This document shows positions 9,422-18,364 of a DNA stretch of 48,610 bases, piece by piece; the stretch's first letter is position 1, and each line of letters opens with the position of its first letter. Source of the DNA: Mycobacterium simulans (GTDB taxonomy: Bacteria; Actinomycetota; Actinomycetes; Mycobacteriales; Mycobacteriaceae); NCBI RefSeq assembly GCF_900232995.1, contig NZ_OCVX01000006.1, positions 36,373-84,982 on the forward strand, in the 5' to 3' direction. The translations under genes and the position numbers were made by a program. The notes below the pieces were generated by a model. That model ran no database searches and was not told the origin of the DNA. It saw only the letters and a list, made by a program, of their open reading frames with translations.

Positions 9422-10267
9422 ATGACACCCACACGGCCCATCGCACTGATCACCGGAGTGTCCTCCGGCATCGGCGCAGCCATTGCAGTGAAATTGGTGA
9501 ACGGTGAATTCCGCGTGTTCGGCACGTCGCGCGCACCCCAGAACCTGCCCCCGACGCCCGGCGTCGAGACCTTGGCGGTCGACGTAACCGACGACACCGC
9601 AGTCCACGCGGCGGTTTCGGAGGTCATCGACCGCGCCGGACGCATCGACGTCCTAGTCAACAACGCGGGCTTGGGAATCTTGGGCGCCGCCGAGGAAAGT
9701 TCGATCGCGCAAGCCCGGGCATTGTTCGAAACCAACTTCTTCGGCGTCATCCGGCTCACTAACGAGGTGCTGCCGCACATGCGCCGTCGTGGCAGCGGGC
9801 GCATTGTCAACATCAGCTCCGTGCTCGGCTACCTCCCCGCGCCGTACGCGGCCCTGTACTCGGCGTCAAAGCATGCCCTGGAGGGTTACACCGAATCGTT
9901 GGACCACGAACTGCGCGAATACGGCGTGCGCGCGGTCCTGGTTGAACCCGGTTACACCCGAACTGCTTTCGAGGCAAACATGTGGGACGCCGACAGGCTC
10001 CAGGCGGCCTACGCCGACAACCGAGCGAACGCCCGCGCGGTGGTCGCCCAGAAAATTCGCAGCGCCGAGTTGCCCGAGGTCGTGGCTGAAGCCACGTACG
10101 CGGCGGCCACCGACAAGCGAGTCAAACTGCGCTACCCCGCGGGCCGCCAGGCGCGACAACTGACGCTGCTGAAGCGCATCGCGCCAGCCGCCCTGCTGGA
10201 CAACGGAATCCGCAAGCGAAGCGGACTGAACAAACCGCGATCGACAGCGGTAACCGCTAACCGCTGA
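9422..10267 (+). CDS. short-chain dehydrogenase/reductase (SDR)
   Basis: This 281-residue classical SDR has the TGVSSGIG nucleotide-binding motif near residues 11-18, NNAG at about 78, ISS, and a YSASK catalytic motif (Tyr/Lys around 147-151), followed by PGYTRT. It should oxidise or reduce an alcohol/ketone with NAD(P)(H); the substrate cannot be told. ATG 9422 is chosen because GGAGAGG lies upstream and the protein begins directly at the Rossmann fold; the frame upstream to 9218 overlaps the operator and tetR. It is divergent from tetR, probably its regulatory target, and is followed after 31 bases by a Ddn-like gene. Confidence 0.92.
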   Translation: MTPTRPIALITGVSSGIGAAIAVKLVNGEFRVFGTSRAPQNLPPTPGVETLAVDVTDDTAVHAAVSEVIDRAGRIDVLVNNAGLGILGAAEESSIAQARALFETNFFGVIRLTNEVLPHMRRRGSGRIVNISSVLGYLPAPYAALYSASKHALEGYTESLDHELREYGVRAVLVEPGYTRTAFEANMWDADRLQAAYADNRANARAVVAQKIRSAELPEVVAEATYAAATDKRVKLRYPAGRQARQLTLLKRIAPAALLDNGIRKRSGLNKPRSTAVTANR

Positions 10268-10298
10268 TTGCTCAACACATTTGAAATGAGAGCTTGAC

Positions 10299-10727
10299 AT
10301 GACGAACATCAACGACGACAAGACGCTGCGAAAGTTCCGCAGAGAACGTGCATTCGGCCGCTATGTACTCAACCCGGTGGTGAAAGGGTTGGGCAAACTG
10401 GGAGTGCGAACCGCGATGGCCACCGAGCTGGAGACGATCGGGCGCAAGACCGGCCAGGCGCGCCGCGTTCCCGTGTCCGCTCAATTCGATGAAGCAGGGG
10501 CGTGGATCATCAGTCAGCATGGCACCCGCTCCGGGTGGGGCCGCAACATCGTTGACAACCCGAATATTCGTGTGCGACATGGAAATCAGTGGCGTATGGG
10601 AGTCGCGACATTGAGGCCGGATGATGACGTTGTCGCGCGTGGCCGCAAGTTCGGGCGGGTAGCAGCCTCGGTGGTAAAGGCGCTGGAGACGACACCCGTC
10701 TCGGTACGGATCGACTTCACCGACTAG
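10299..10727 (+). CDS. Ddn-like deazaflavin (F420)-dependent nitroreductase family protein
   Basis: The 142-residue protein belongs to the split-barrel Ddn/nitroreductase family, with the characteristic LETIGRKTGQARRVPV strand-turn motif and a GWGRNIVDNPNIRVR segment. Members bind F420H2 and reduce quinones or nitro compounds; the specific activity is unknown. It lies 31 bases downstream of the SDR gene on the same strand, so both are probably one transcript under TetR control, suggesting a small redox or detoxification unit. Length is typical of the family. Confidence 0.88.
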   Translation: MTNINDDKTLRKFRRERAFGRYVLNPVVKGLGKLGVRTAMATELETIGRKTGQARRVPVSAQFDEAGAWIISQHGTRSGWGRNIVDNPNIRVRHGNQWRMGVATLRPDDDVVARGRKFGRVAASVVKALETTPVSVRIDFTD

Positions 10728-10735
10728 GGGGACTA

Positions 10736-10768
10736 GGCGCGGGCGGCGTCCACCACGGTGCCCGCGCC
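10736..10768 (+). terminator. hairpin terminator candidate after the SDR/Ddn-like genes
   Basis: A 9-base perfect inverted repeat, GGCGCGGGC (10736-10744) and GCCCGCGCC (10760-10768), with a 15-base loop lies 8 bases past the stop. It lacks a strong T-run, as is common for mycobacterial terminators. Confidence 0.5.
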
Positions 10769-10920
10769 CTCATTCTCACCGGAAGCGACTTGTCGAGTCG
10801 CGCGAGGCTTCCACACGTACCAACACCTCGTTGCGGCCAGGGGCTGGAGCTGGGCGTTGCTGTTTTCGTGACGATGCCCAGACCATACGAGCTCGCGACG
10901 CAGTCACAATCTTCGCGGGT

Positions 10921-11403
10921 CTACCGACGTCGCGCACCGACAATGAGCAGCGCGGCGCCGAACAACGGACAGACGGTGCGGACATGGTTCCACAACGTCC
11001 ACGGGTCCGAGTAGTCACGCCACACCCGCGCCGGCTCCGCCGTGAGAGGCGCGCTGTCCAGGTGGTTGTTGAGCGGCACATTGAACGCGGCCGTGACGAG
11101 CACCGCCACAACCGACAGGATTGCGCCGGCCAGTAAGTATCCGCTACCGGGTTTGCGCAGCTGTGTCACCGCGGCGACGCCGACTGCCAACGCGGCGAGC
11201 GCCGAACCAAAGAACAACAGTAAGAATGGCGGGTTCGTTTGCGCCTCAGCGTTGATTCCGCGCATCGCGGTGATCGCGTCTAGCGGGTTGATGCGGTTCA
11301 GACCACGCATCACAAAGCTGGAAAATGCAAAGAATAGGCCGCCGACGGCGGCGCTGCCGATCGCGGCGACGGAGGCCAGGACGCTGATAGGGCTAATGTG
11401 CAT
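10921..11403 (-). CDS. DUF1772-type small integral membrane protein
   Basis: The protein has 160 residues and four predicted hydrophobic segments (about 5-30, 58-78, 85-108, 138-158). It shows DUF1772-like features: a GGLFFAFSSFVMRGL motif after the first helix, NPPFLLLFFGSA, and FNVPLNNHLD after the third helix. The family is related to anthrone-oxygenase-like proteins; function in mycobacteria is unknown. ATG at 11403 starts immediately before the first helix. It is transcribed convergently to the Ddn-like gene and apart from its neighbours. Confidence 0.75.
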   Translation of the reverse strand: MHISPISVLASVAAIGSAAVGGLFFAFSSFVMRGLNRINPLDAITAMRGINAEAQTNPPFLLLFFGSALAALAVGVAAVTQLRKPGSGYLLAGAILSVVAVLVTAAFNVPLNNHLDSAPLTAEPARVWRDYSDPWTLWNHVRTVCPLFGAALLIVGARRR

Positions 11404-11599
11404 GCCCGCAGTTAAATCGAGATCGGCGAGACGATCCAGTGTTTAACGTCCCGTGTCGGTATGCCAATGGCATCCGTGCCGCCGACACTGACCAAGGTCG
11501 CACTGACCGACCGTCGGCTGCCCACTTTGGCCCCACCGCGCGCGTGGAACCCTGACGGAATCCGCGCTTTGCCGATCAAAGGGGGCTAACGTCACGGTA

Positions 11600-12364
11600 A
11601 TGCCGATCCTCCAGCATGATCGAGGCCGCGCCTACTACCGGCACTGGCCCGCCGCAGCTCCCCACGCTGCCGTCATTTTCCTGCACGGATTCGGTGAGCA
11701 CACCGGCCTGTATCACCGGTACGCATTCGGACTCAATGCCGGCGGCATCGACCTGTGGGCGGTCGACCAGTTCGGCCACGGGCTCACCGGAGGAGAACGC
11801 GGCAATTTCGGCTCGATCGAGATCAGCTCCGCGCTGGCCGACGCCATTACCGATCTCGCCGAACGGCAGCGGCCCGGTCTGCCGCTGATCGCTCAGGGCC
11901 ATTCGTTCGGTTCCGTCGTGACTTTGTGTCGCCTGCTGGATAATCCGGACCGCTATCGCGCCGGCATCATCTCCGGTGCGCCCCTGGCGCCGATACCCGA
12001 ATTGTTAGACGGGGACGGCTCTTTCGACCTTGATCCGGCGTGGCTGTCGGCCGATCCGTTTTATCTCGATTCGCTCGAGAACGACCCGCTGGCGTTCGTC
12101 GACGCGAACGGGTCGGTACTTTCCCGCGAACTCGTCACGGCGTGGGATCGGCTCGGATCGCAGCTGCCGAACCTCGCGGTCCCCACGCTGGCGGTGCACG
12201 GTGAGGCCGATCCGATCACGCCGGTTGGACCTGTGCGTGCTTATGCTCAACAGATAGAGCGCTTGCAGCTCAAGACATTTGCCGGTGGACGCCACGACAT
12301 CCTCAACGAGACCGTGCATCGAGAGGTCGCGGCAGCCGTCATCGAATTCGTGGATGCGCAGTAA
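11600..12364 (+). CDS. alpha/beta hydrolase, monoacylglycerol-lipase-like
   Basis: This 254-residue soluble serine hydrolase has an oxyanion HGFGEHTGLY motif near residues 29-38, a nucleophile elbow GHSFG (S102), acid D204 in HGEADPITP and H232 in GGRHDILNE, all at the spacing of a classic triad. The HGxGEHxGxY signature and overall length fit the monoglyceride lipase/lysophospholipase group (hydrolase_4). The likely substrate is a monoacylglycerol or lysolipid ester, by family only. No signal peptide is seen. It is convergent with the membrane protein gene that ends 27 bases downstream. Confidence 0.88.
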   Translation: MPILQHDRGRAYYRHWPAAAPHAAVIFLHGFGEHTGLYHRYAFGLNAGGIDLWAVDQFGHGLTGGERGNFGSIEISSALADAITDLAERQRPGLPLIAQGHSFGSVVTLCRLLDNPDRYRAGIISGAPLAPIPELLDGDGSFDLDPAWLSADPFYLDSLENDPLAFVDANGSVLSRELVTAWDRLGSQLPNLAVPTLAVHGEADPITPVGPVRAYAQQIERLQLKTFAGGRHDILNETVHREVAAAVIEFVDAQ

Positions 12365-12391
12365 TGTTCACAGCTCAAGCCGTGAGTGAGA

Positions 12392-14221
12392 TCAGCGGCG
12401 CGGCGGGCCAACTTCTGCGGGCGGCGCGACGACGCCCCGGACGTTGACGTCCCGCCAGATCGCAATCTCGCCGACCCTCTCGGGCGCCCGGCCGAACAGG
12501 TCGGTGAAGAACGCGAGCATCGTCTGCCACGCCTGCATCGGCCCGACGATCACGTGGCGCACCTCCGCGAACCGGAGGGTGGCGGCCACCTGCGCGCGAA
12601 CTTCTCCCCGCGCCACGAGCGACGTTTCGCCGTCCTGGATCTCCAGCATGATCTTGGACAGCCGTGTTGCCGGCGGTCCCGAATTCGTCCCGCCGCCGGG
12701 CTGCGGCATGTACGCGTAGGCCTCGGGCATCCGAAGCCCATAGTCGGCCTGCGCCGCCCACAACATCGGCGCGGCCTGGCCCCCGTTGGTGAAATACGGT
12801 GCGACCAGGACTGTTTCGGTGGGCCCGATGTTGTGGCTGGCCCATGTGCGGAAGAAGGCCGGCGTGTAGAACGGCTGCCGTTGCAGCGGAGCCGGGAGGA
12901 TCAGGACGAGCGCCGCGACCACCGGAAGCAGCCACCGCGCCGCCGGTCGCGGAGCCAGTCGGTTCGCCCGGGCGATGACGATCGCGACGATCACCGCGAC
13001 TGCCAACCAGGCGAACAGCGTAAAGCGGCCCGGCAGAACATGTTTGAACAGCGGCAGCTTCCCGAAGGGCAGCCACGGAAGTGGCACGGGCAGAGCCTTT
13101 TTGCCAATGTGGAGCCAAGGCCCGAGCGACAGCACGAAGAGCAGCGCCCCAGTAATGCTCGCGACGCGGACCCGGAGGTCGTCCCACTGACGAACGGCCA
13201 CGACCACCAGCAGGACGAGGAGCGGCAGGCCGAGGTAGCCCGTCGCCTCGTGATACAGGCCGCTGAACTCGCGGGACACATGCGTCACCGCGTCGGGGGC
13301 GACAAGCTGGTATGGCGTCGGAAGGACCAAGTTCAGGAGGTCGGTCGAGTACGTCTTGGGGTCCTGGACAAGCCCGTTGATCCGTTGCGGTCCGAAGAAC
13401 TGGACGGCCAGCGGCCAGGCCGCGAGCGTGAGGAACGTCAGTGTGGCGACCGCGAGCGCCGGGGCGAGCCGGGCCGCTCGTTGGCGGCATCGCGTTCGAA
13501 CCCGCCCGTCGCGGCGCGCGACGGCCATGACGCAGACCAGTACTACGGCTGCCACGACACTGGTGGCGAGCGTCTCCTCGTTGATCAAAAGCTGTGCGGC
13601 GCTGAGGACTCCGAGCGCCACCCCTGCGTGCCACGGCGGTCGACGCCTGGTCACCAGCAGCTCGTCGATGGCAAGTAGGAAGAGCGGCGGAACCCAGGCC
13701 GTGGCGAGGTTCAGATGCAAGGCCGCGTGGGAGGCGACGTAGGGCGAGAAGGCGTAGACCGCGCCACCGACCATCGGGCCCACGCCGTCACCGGTCCAGC
13801 GTCGGATCGCGAGCCAGGCGGTGAATCCGCTGAGGGCGATGCCGACGACCATGAGAACGTTGAACCCAAAGATTGGGCCCCCGATCTTCGCCGGGAGCCA
13901 GCCCAGGAGCCCCGGGAGCGTCATCGGGGTGTTCCACATGAGGTTCACGCCGTCGGGCGCACCGATCTGGGTCGTGAAGAACGGATCGAGCCCATTCGCG
14001 AGCGCGTGGGGCGTCCAGCCGAGATACCAGATCGCCTGCTGCTGGTCGCAGCAGTTCCCGGCCCAGCCGGACGTTGGGTCGCTCCAGGCGCCGATCGTGA
14101 GGACGACGGCCCCGAGGAGGTAGCCAAGGAACGCCGCGAATCCCCCGCGGCGGCCGCTGGTCCACCCACGCGTTCGCCCAATCGCCGAGCGGGGTGGCGA
14201 TCTTCGCGGCCGTGTTGGCAC
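12392..14221 (-). CDS. large polytopic membrane protein, GT-C glycosyltransferase-like
   Basis: The 609-residue protein starts at GTG 14221, with a strong GGAAGGAGG a few bases upstream. After a basic N-terminus it has roughly ten to twelve hydrophobic helices up to about residue 430, then a C-terminal soluble domain. The first luminal loop (NCCDQQQAIWYLGWTPHAL) and later NEETLATS and GLYHEATGYLG segments look like the acidic, substrate-facing loops of GT-C glycosyltransferases or YfhO-like proteins. The family is a guess from topology; related uncharacterised conserved membrane proteins occur across mycobacteria. It could use a polyprenyl-phosphate sugar for envelope glycan or glycoprotein assembly. 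Confidence 0.7.
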   Translation of the reverse strand: MPTRPRRSPPRSAIGRTRGWTSGRRGGFAAFLGYLLGAVVLTIGAWSDPTSGWAGNCCDQQQAIWYLGWTPHALANGLDPFFTTQIGAPDGVNLMWNTPMTLPGLLGWLPAKIGGPIFGFNVLMVVGIALSGFTAWLAIRRWTGDGVGPMVGGAVYAFSPYVASHAALHLNLATAWVPPLFLLAIDELLVTRRRPPWHAGVALGVLSAAQLLINEETLATSVVAAVVLVCVMAVARRDGRVRTRCRQRAARLAPALAVATLTFLTLAAWPLAVQFFGPQRINGLVQDPKTYSTDLLNLVLPTPYQLVAPDAVTHVSREFSGLYHEATGYLGLPLLVLLVVVAVRQWDDLRVRVASITGALLFVLSLGPWLHIGKKALPVPLPWLPFGKLPLFKHVLPGRFTLFAWLAVAVIVAIVIARANRLAPRPAARWLLPVVAALVLILPAPLQRQPFYTPAFFRTWASHNIGPTETVLVAPYFTNGGQAAPMLWAAQADYGLRMPEAYAYMPQPGGGTNSGPPATRLSKIMLEIQDGETSLVARGEVRAQVAATLRFAEVRHVIVGPMQAWQTMLAFFTDLFGRAPERVGEIAIWRDVNVRGVVAPPAEVGPPRR

Positions 14222-14298
14222 TAGGCCTCCTTCCAGGAGAGCGCGATGTGCCTTGAGTCAACGGTTCCCGACCGTGTGCATGACGATACCGACGACGG

Positions 14299-14589
14299 CT
14301 ACACGCTGCTTCCGCTCGCACCGAATAGCAGCCCACCGGACCCGCCCATGCCGTGACTGCCGTTAGTGGGTGAGCCGAGCCCGCCAATGCCGCCATTGCC
14401 ACCGTTTCCGATCAGTACGGCGCTGCCTCCGTCGCCGCCGACACCACCGGTGGAATTGCTGTTGCCGGTCCCGCCGGTCCCGCCGAAGCCGAGCAGGCTG
14501 GCGTCTTTCTGTGTCCCGCAAGTCACCTCGACAGCAGAAGTGGCGACGTTCGCTGGCAAAAACGAGGACTTTTGCATGCCCATTGACAC
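14299..14589 (-). CDS. short PGRS-type Gly-rich ORF, probable PE_PGRS remnant
   Basis: A 96-residue frame whose C-terminal two thirds is PGRS-like (GGTGGTGNSNSTGGVGGDGG, IGNGGNGGIGGLG, GMGGSGGLLFGASG), ending in the manner of PE_PGRS proteins. No PE domain precedes it; the first 30 residues do not resemble one. It is either a small Gly-rich protein or the tail of a broken PE_PGRS gene. It lies upstream of, and opposite to, the DUF732 gene. Confidence 0.35.
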   Translation of the reverse strand: MSMGMQKSSFLPANVATSAVEVTCGTQKDASLLGFGGTGGTGNSNSTGGVGGDGGSAVLIGNGGNGGIGGLGSPTNGSHGMGGSGGLLFGASGSSV

Positions 14590-14719
14590 TGGCGCCGCCG
14601 AATGTTACAGCAATGTAAAGCAACAAAAAAGCAAAGGAGTTTACCAGACGGCCACACAGTGCCATCGATGCCATCGATCACCACGCAAACCAACGACCCT
14701 AGAGAACGGAACCACTGTC

Positions 14720-15895
14720 ATGTTCACCGGCACCGCTACCCGCGCGGGCGCCGTGGCTACCGTCACCGTGATAGGTATCGGCGCCGCAATCCTGCGCGGC
14801 AGCACAGCAGTGGCCGACCCGAACCAGGACGACCAGTTTCTAGCATCGCTTGATCAACATGGCATCCCAGCCCTCGAGAACGCGCCAAGCCTGATCGCCG
14901 TAGCCCATCAAGTTTGTGGCCGACTCGACGGCGGGATGCCGGTGAATGGAGTCGTCGAGGCGATGACGACCTTTGCGTACGACAATGACCCGAGCATGAG
15001 GCAATACCCTCGCGACCGCCTCACGCGCACCTTTTCCCGGTTCGTCAGTGCGTCCGTGCAGGTCTATTGCCCCTTCCACCAGGACAAGTTGGCTTCTTTC
15101 AGCGCTATTGCCGCGCCGGGATCACATCAATCCACGCACCGAGTCGCTACCTACACGCACCATGCGACCACGTCGGAATGCGATTTGCGGATCAGCATGC
15201 CGACAGCATGGCCGGAACGGACACCCACACGTGTGGCGCGGCGCCCGCACCCAATCGTCGGCGGCGTCTTCGTCGCGAGCCACAATTGGGGCGACCGGTC
15301 GGACTGCACCGCACATAGCGATGTCCTCGCTCCGCCGATCGAAACCATTCCCGCAGGCGAGACCATCGCGCCGAAGCCCCCGCAGGTTCCGGCGCCACTG
15401 CCTCCGCCAGCGAACATCCTGATCCCACCACGGGCGCCCGCGCCGTCGCAGCCACCGCGGCAAACGCCGCCGCTGCCTCAGCAGCCGCCACCGCCACCGC
15501 AGGAGCCGCCACCTCCGCCCCAGCAGCTGCCCCCGCAACCGCAGGAGTCGCCGCCTCCGCCCCAGCAGCCGCCGCCTCCACAGGGCCTCCCGCGGCTGCC
15601 CCTCAGCCGGGGGGTGCTGCCGGTGGTGGCGGTATCGGTGATGGCGGAGCCGGCAGCGGCGGCGCCGGCAGCGGCGGTGGCGGCGGTGGCGGTGCTGGCG
15701 GCGGTAGCGGGCCGGCGGAGCCGTCGCCGACGCGACCCATGCCGCCGGGCATCATCCAGATCGCACCGTGAGACAGAACCGAGCCGCCGCTCAGCGGCCG
15801 CCGATGGTGATCTCACCGATCACCGCTTAGATGCGGTGCCTCGACGTCGTCGGTGCGCTGCTAGCACGTCGGCGTTTGCCAGCGTTTGTGCCTGA
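14720..15895 (+). CDS. DUF732 exported protein with Pro-rich tail; probable C-terminal frameshift
   Basis: ATG 14720 gives an N-terminal hydrophobic signal sequence (RAGAVATVTVIGIGAAILRG ... AVADP), then a DUF732 domain at about residues 35-125 (DDQFLASLDQHGIP, VCGRLDGGMPVNGVV, and two conserved cysteines, C65-like and the VYCP one), a variable region, and a PPPPQQ-rich tail. DUF732 proteins are small exported helical modules of mycobacteria with no known activity. From about 15600 the annotated frame turns Arg-rich and runs over the 3' end of the convergent TPM gene. The +1 alternative frame, open 15319-15771, instead gives Gly-rich repeats and ends SPTRPMPPGIIQIAP at 15771, a more credible C-terminus. 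A one- or two-base indel in the low-complexity tail (natural or sequencing) is therefore likely. Confidence 0.65.
   Translation: MFTGTATRAGAVATVTVIGIGAAILRGSTAVADPNQDDQFLASLDQHGIPALENAPSLIAVAHQVCGRLDGGMPVNGVVEAMTTFAYDNDPSMRQYPRDRLTRTFSRFVSASVQVYCPFHQDKLASFSAIAAPGSHQSTHRVATYTHHATTSECDLRISMPTAWPERTPTRVARRPHPIVGGVFVASHNWGDRSDCTAHSDVLAPPIETIPAGETIAPKPPQVPAPLPPPANILIPPRAPAPSQPPRQTPPLPQQPPPPPQEPPPPPQQLPPQPQESPPPPQQPPPPQGLPRLPLSRGVLPVVAVSVMAEPAAAAPAAAVAAVAVLAAVAGRRSRRRRDPCRRASSRSHRETEPSRRSAAADGDLTDHRLDAVPRRRRCAASTSAFASVCA
15806..15824. terminator. hairpin between convergent DUF732 and TPM genes
   Basis: GGTGATC (15806-15812) and GATCACC (15818-15824) form a perfect 7-base stem with a 5-base loop, right where the two convergent genes end. 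A smaller GCCGC/GCGGC hairpin sits just upstream (15786-15798). Either could act as a bidirectional terminator. Confidence 0.4.
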
Positions 15896-16728
15896 GCGGC
15901 CAGCGTCGATGCCGCGTTGGCATGGGCAATTGCTTCGTGGTCGCAGCTGGCTTCCTTTTCGTGCGCCGCTGCCAAATGGCGTTTCGCATCTTCGAATCGG
16001 GTCTGGGCCTCCGCGCCGATGCTCTGGCGATGCTTGGCGACATAGTTGGAGATTTGGCGCAATCTGGCATCCGCGGTGGACAACGCCTGCCCCAACGAAT
16101 GATCGCGCCCTTCAATGTTCACCTGCCCATCGCTAGGGTCGACCCGCCGAGCGGCGCGCCGGCGGCGGCCCGCGCGACAGAGCACGAAAACCACGACTAC
16201 CACGACCACGGCGATGACGGCGATCGCGATCAGCGGCCAGATCCGGTTTGACGTTGTGCTTGGCGATTTGTTCAACCCGTCAGCCGCAGCGACCGCGGCA
16301 CCGCTCCAGTCTTTGGCACTCACCGCTGGCTCAATCTTGTTGCTCCGCAGACTGTTTAACTCGTCTGTCCGGACAGCTTGGACGTTCGGGGGCACGGTGA
16401 ACGTGTATGACTTGGTGTTCGTGGCCACGGCCAGCAGCGCGTCATGGTCGCCCATCGCGCTAGCGCTGCGGGTTCGGCCGGCCCAATTGTCGGGTTTGAA
16501 CTTGGAGAAGTTGTCGACGTAGACCACCCACAGTTGAATGTGCCGATCGCGATAAAGCCGGTCGATTGCCGAATTGACCGCCGCCCGACCGGAATCCGTC
16601 AACACCCCGTTGCTGTCGGTGATGTGATCCGTGAGCTTGAACGGCGGTTGCGCAATCGCGGGGGTTGCCAGCAGCAACGCCGATGTGAGCATCGTCAGAA
16701 CTACGCCGAACAGGCGAACCATGCGCAT
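15820..16728 (-). CDS. TPM-domain (TLP18.3/Psb32/MOLO-1) membrane protein
   Basis: The 302-residue protein has a signal peptide (MRMVRLFGVVLTMLTSALLLATPAIAQ), an extracytoplasmic TPM domain at about residues 30-150 (TDSNGVLTDSGRAAVNSAID, QLWVVYVDNF, DHDALLAVAT), one transmembrane helix near 163-187 (IAIAVIAVVVVVVVF), and a cytoplasmic helical tail with coiled-coil character (about 220-300). TPM domains are found in membrane-anchored proteins of uncertain biochemistry; phosphatase activity has been proposed for some. In M. tuberculosis a larger TPM protein (Rv2345) also lies near the plc genes, which fits this neighbourhood. Start ATG 16728; a second ATG follows two codons later. Confidence 0.8.
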   Translation of the reverse strand: MRMVRLFGVVLTMLTSALLLATPAIAQPPFKLTDHITDSNGVLTDSGRAAVNSAIDRLYRDRHIQLWVVYVDNFSKFKPDNWAGRTRSASAMGDHDALLAVATNTKSYTFTVPPNVQAVRTDELNSLRSNKIEPAVSAKDWSGAAVAAADGLNKSPSTTSNRIWPLIAIAVIAVVVVVVVFVLCRAGRRRRAARRVDPSDGQVNIEGRDHSLGQALSTADARLRQISNYVAKHRQSIGAEAQTRFEDAKRHLAAAHEKEASCDHEAIAHANAASTLAAQAQTLANADVLAAHRRRRGTASKR

Positions 16729-16801
16729 ACGGGCAATCTAGCCCGCCGCCATCGGCCCGTGGGTTGGGTCAGGCGTCTTGTTAAGGCTTGTGGATTTAGC
16801 T

Positions 16802-18361
16802 CTAGCAGGGACCACTCGGAATCGCCCGGGCGGGTGTGGTCTCCTGAGTGGGCATTACCTGAGGGAAGGGCACCCGATAAGGAGGAGTTACCTTCGCAAG
16901 AGTTGCGACGGTGTCAGGAACGCACTGCACCTGTTGCGGCACGGCCTTCAATGCGGGGTGGTCCAAGAACGGTGCCGATGCGTCGGGTGGGACGGCGAAG
17001 TTGAAGGTGGACGTCATATCGCCGGTCACACTTCTTCGCCACGCACTCAGGTTGGGAACCGGCACACCGAACCGTTTCTCGAGCAACCGCAGCTGCGAGG
17101 TGTGGTCGAAGGTGTCATGCACCATCGACGGCCCACGGCTGTAGGGAGAGATGACGAAGCACGGGACGCGGTAGCCCAAACCAATCGGCCCACGGATGCC
17201 GCCGGAACCCGTGACCGCGTCGATGTCGGGCACGGTGACGTATTCGCCGGGAGTTCCCGGCGGCGCGGTAGGCGGTGTGACGTGGTCAAAGAAGCCGCCG
17301 TTTTCGTCAAAGCTGACGATCAACGCGGTCTTTTCCCACACCGCGGGGTTGGACAGCAAGATGCGGAGGATATTGACGATCGCGGTGCCGCCGACGGCCG
17401 GCGCTACCGGAAGTGCGGGATGCTCGGACACCTGGAACCCGGGCAGCACCCACGAAACCTGGGGCAGCCTGTTGGCTGCGACGTCGGCGACGAAGTCCAA
17501 GGGATAGGTCGGGGCGATGCCGTTGCGGGCCACGTTCGAGCGCGGATCCAGGGCCTGTTTGAAGTCGACGAGCATCCCGTTGTAGCCAACGACCGTGTTG
17601 TTGAGCGCCCCCAAAAGCTTGTTTTGGTACACCTTCCAACTGATGCCGGCGTCGCTGAGGTTGTCCGGCATGGTGCGCCAACTGAATTGGCCTTGCGGCT
17701 GGATATTGGGATCGATAAGCAGCGGACCGCCCTGGACGCCATCAGGATCGATCCATGCGCTTATCCAGTACAGCCGGTTGGGTGACGTTCCGCCTAACAA
17801 CGAACAGTGATAGCCATCGCAGATAGTGAAGGTATCGGCCAGCAGATAATGGATCGGTTGGTCTTGGCGGGTGTAGTAACCCATCGTGACCGGGACGTTG
17901 CCCTGCAGCGATTGTTGTTGGGCCTGAGCGGGCAGCCAATTGTCGTTGGCGCCATTGTTCCATGACTGGTGGATCGTGATCCATTGGTGGCCCGGGTCGT
18001 TGACACACGCGCCGTTGAGTACGGGTCCCCTGGTGGAGTCGAAGCGGTACGGGATGGTGACGCCGGCGGGGTCAAGCGACTGCGTTTGAGGGTTCCAGCC
18101 CTTTTGTTGGAATGCTGGCGAGGGCGTGTTGAAGCCGTTGATGCCCGACAGTGTGCCGAAGTAGTGATCGAATGACCGGTTCTCCTGAAGCATGAACACG
18201 AAGTGCTCGATGTCGGTTAAATGGCCGCCACACGGACCGGCCCCATACGCCTTCTCGATCACCGGGCCGGCCAAGGACATGAATGCGCCGGCACTGCTTG
18301 CGGCGGCGAGCCGGGCCATAAACTCTCGCCGCGACATCCCGTCGACTGGATGTTTGCTCAC
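16802..18361 (-). CDS. plc: mycobacterial phospholipase C, Tat-exported
   Basis: This 519-residue enzyme belongs to the PlcA-D family, which cleaves phosphatidylcholine and sphingomyelin to release the phosphorylated head group. GTG 18361 gives an N-terminus (VSKHPVDGMSRREFMARLAA) matching mycobacterial Plc proteins; GGGAAGGA lies just upstream, and a start up to 18385 is possible but not needed. The twin-arginine SRREFMARLAAASSAGAF motif predicts Tat export and surface location. Conserved catalytic segments are present: QENRSFDHYFG near the N-terminus, FDENGGFFDHVTPP, and GLGYRVPCFVISPYSRGP. The C-terminal domain is complete. Which of plcA-D it corresponds to cannot be decided; only one copy is in the window. 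It is divergent from the PE_PGRS-phosphodiesterase gene. Confidence 0.93.
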   Translation of the reverse strand: MSKHPVDGMSRREFMARLAAASSAGAFMSLAGPVIEKAYGAGPCGGHLTDIEHFVFMLQENRSFDHYFGTLSGINGFNTPSPAFQQKGWNPQTQSLDPAGVTIPYRFDSTRGPVLNGACVNDPGHQWITIHQSWNNGANDNWLPAQAQQQSLQGNVPVTMGYYTRQDQPIHYLLADTFTICDGYHCSLLGGTSPNRLYWISAWIDPDGVQGGPLLIDPNIQPQGQFSWRTMPDNLSDAGISWKVYQNKLLGALNNTVVGYNGMLVDFKQALDPRSNVARNGIAPTYPLDFVADVAANRLPQVSWVLPGFQVSEHPALPVAPAVGGTAIVNILRILLSNPAVWEKTALIVSFDENGGFFDHVTPPTAPPGTPGEYVTVPDIDAVTGSGGIRGPIGLGYRVPCFVISPYSRGPSMVHDTFDHTSQLRLLEKRFGVPVPNLSAWRRSVTGDMTSTFNFAVPPDASAPFLDHPALKAVPQQVQCVPDTVATLAKVTPPYRVPFPQVMPTQETTPARAIPSGPC

Positions 18362-18364
18362 CAC

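Noticed and set aside
15122..15816. Minus-strand Arg- or Gly-rich frames opposite the Pro-rich tail
   Set aside because: They are complements of the CCG/CCA repeats of the DUF732 gene and have no start signals. A true PE_PGRS there would need a PE domain.
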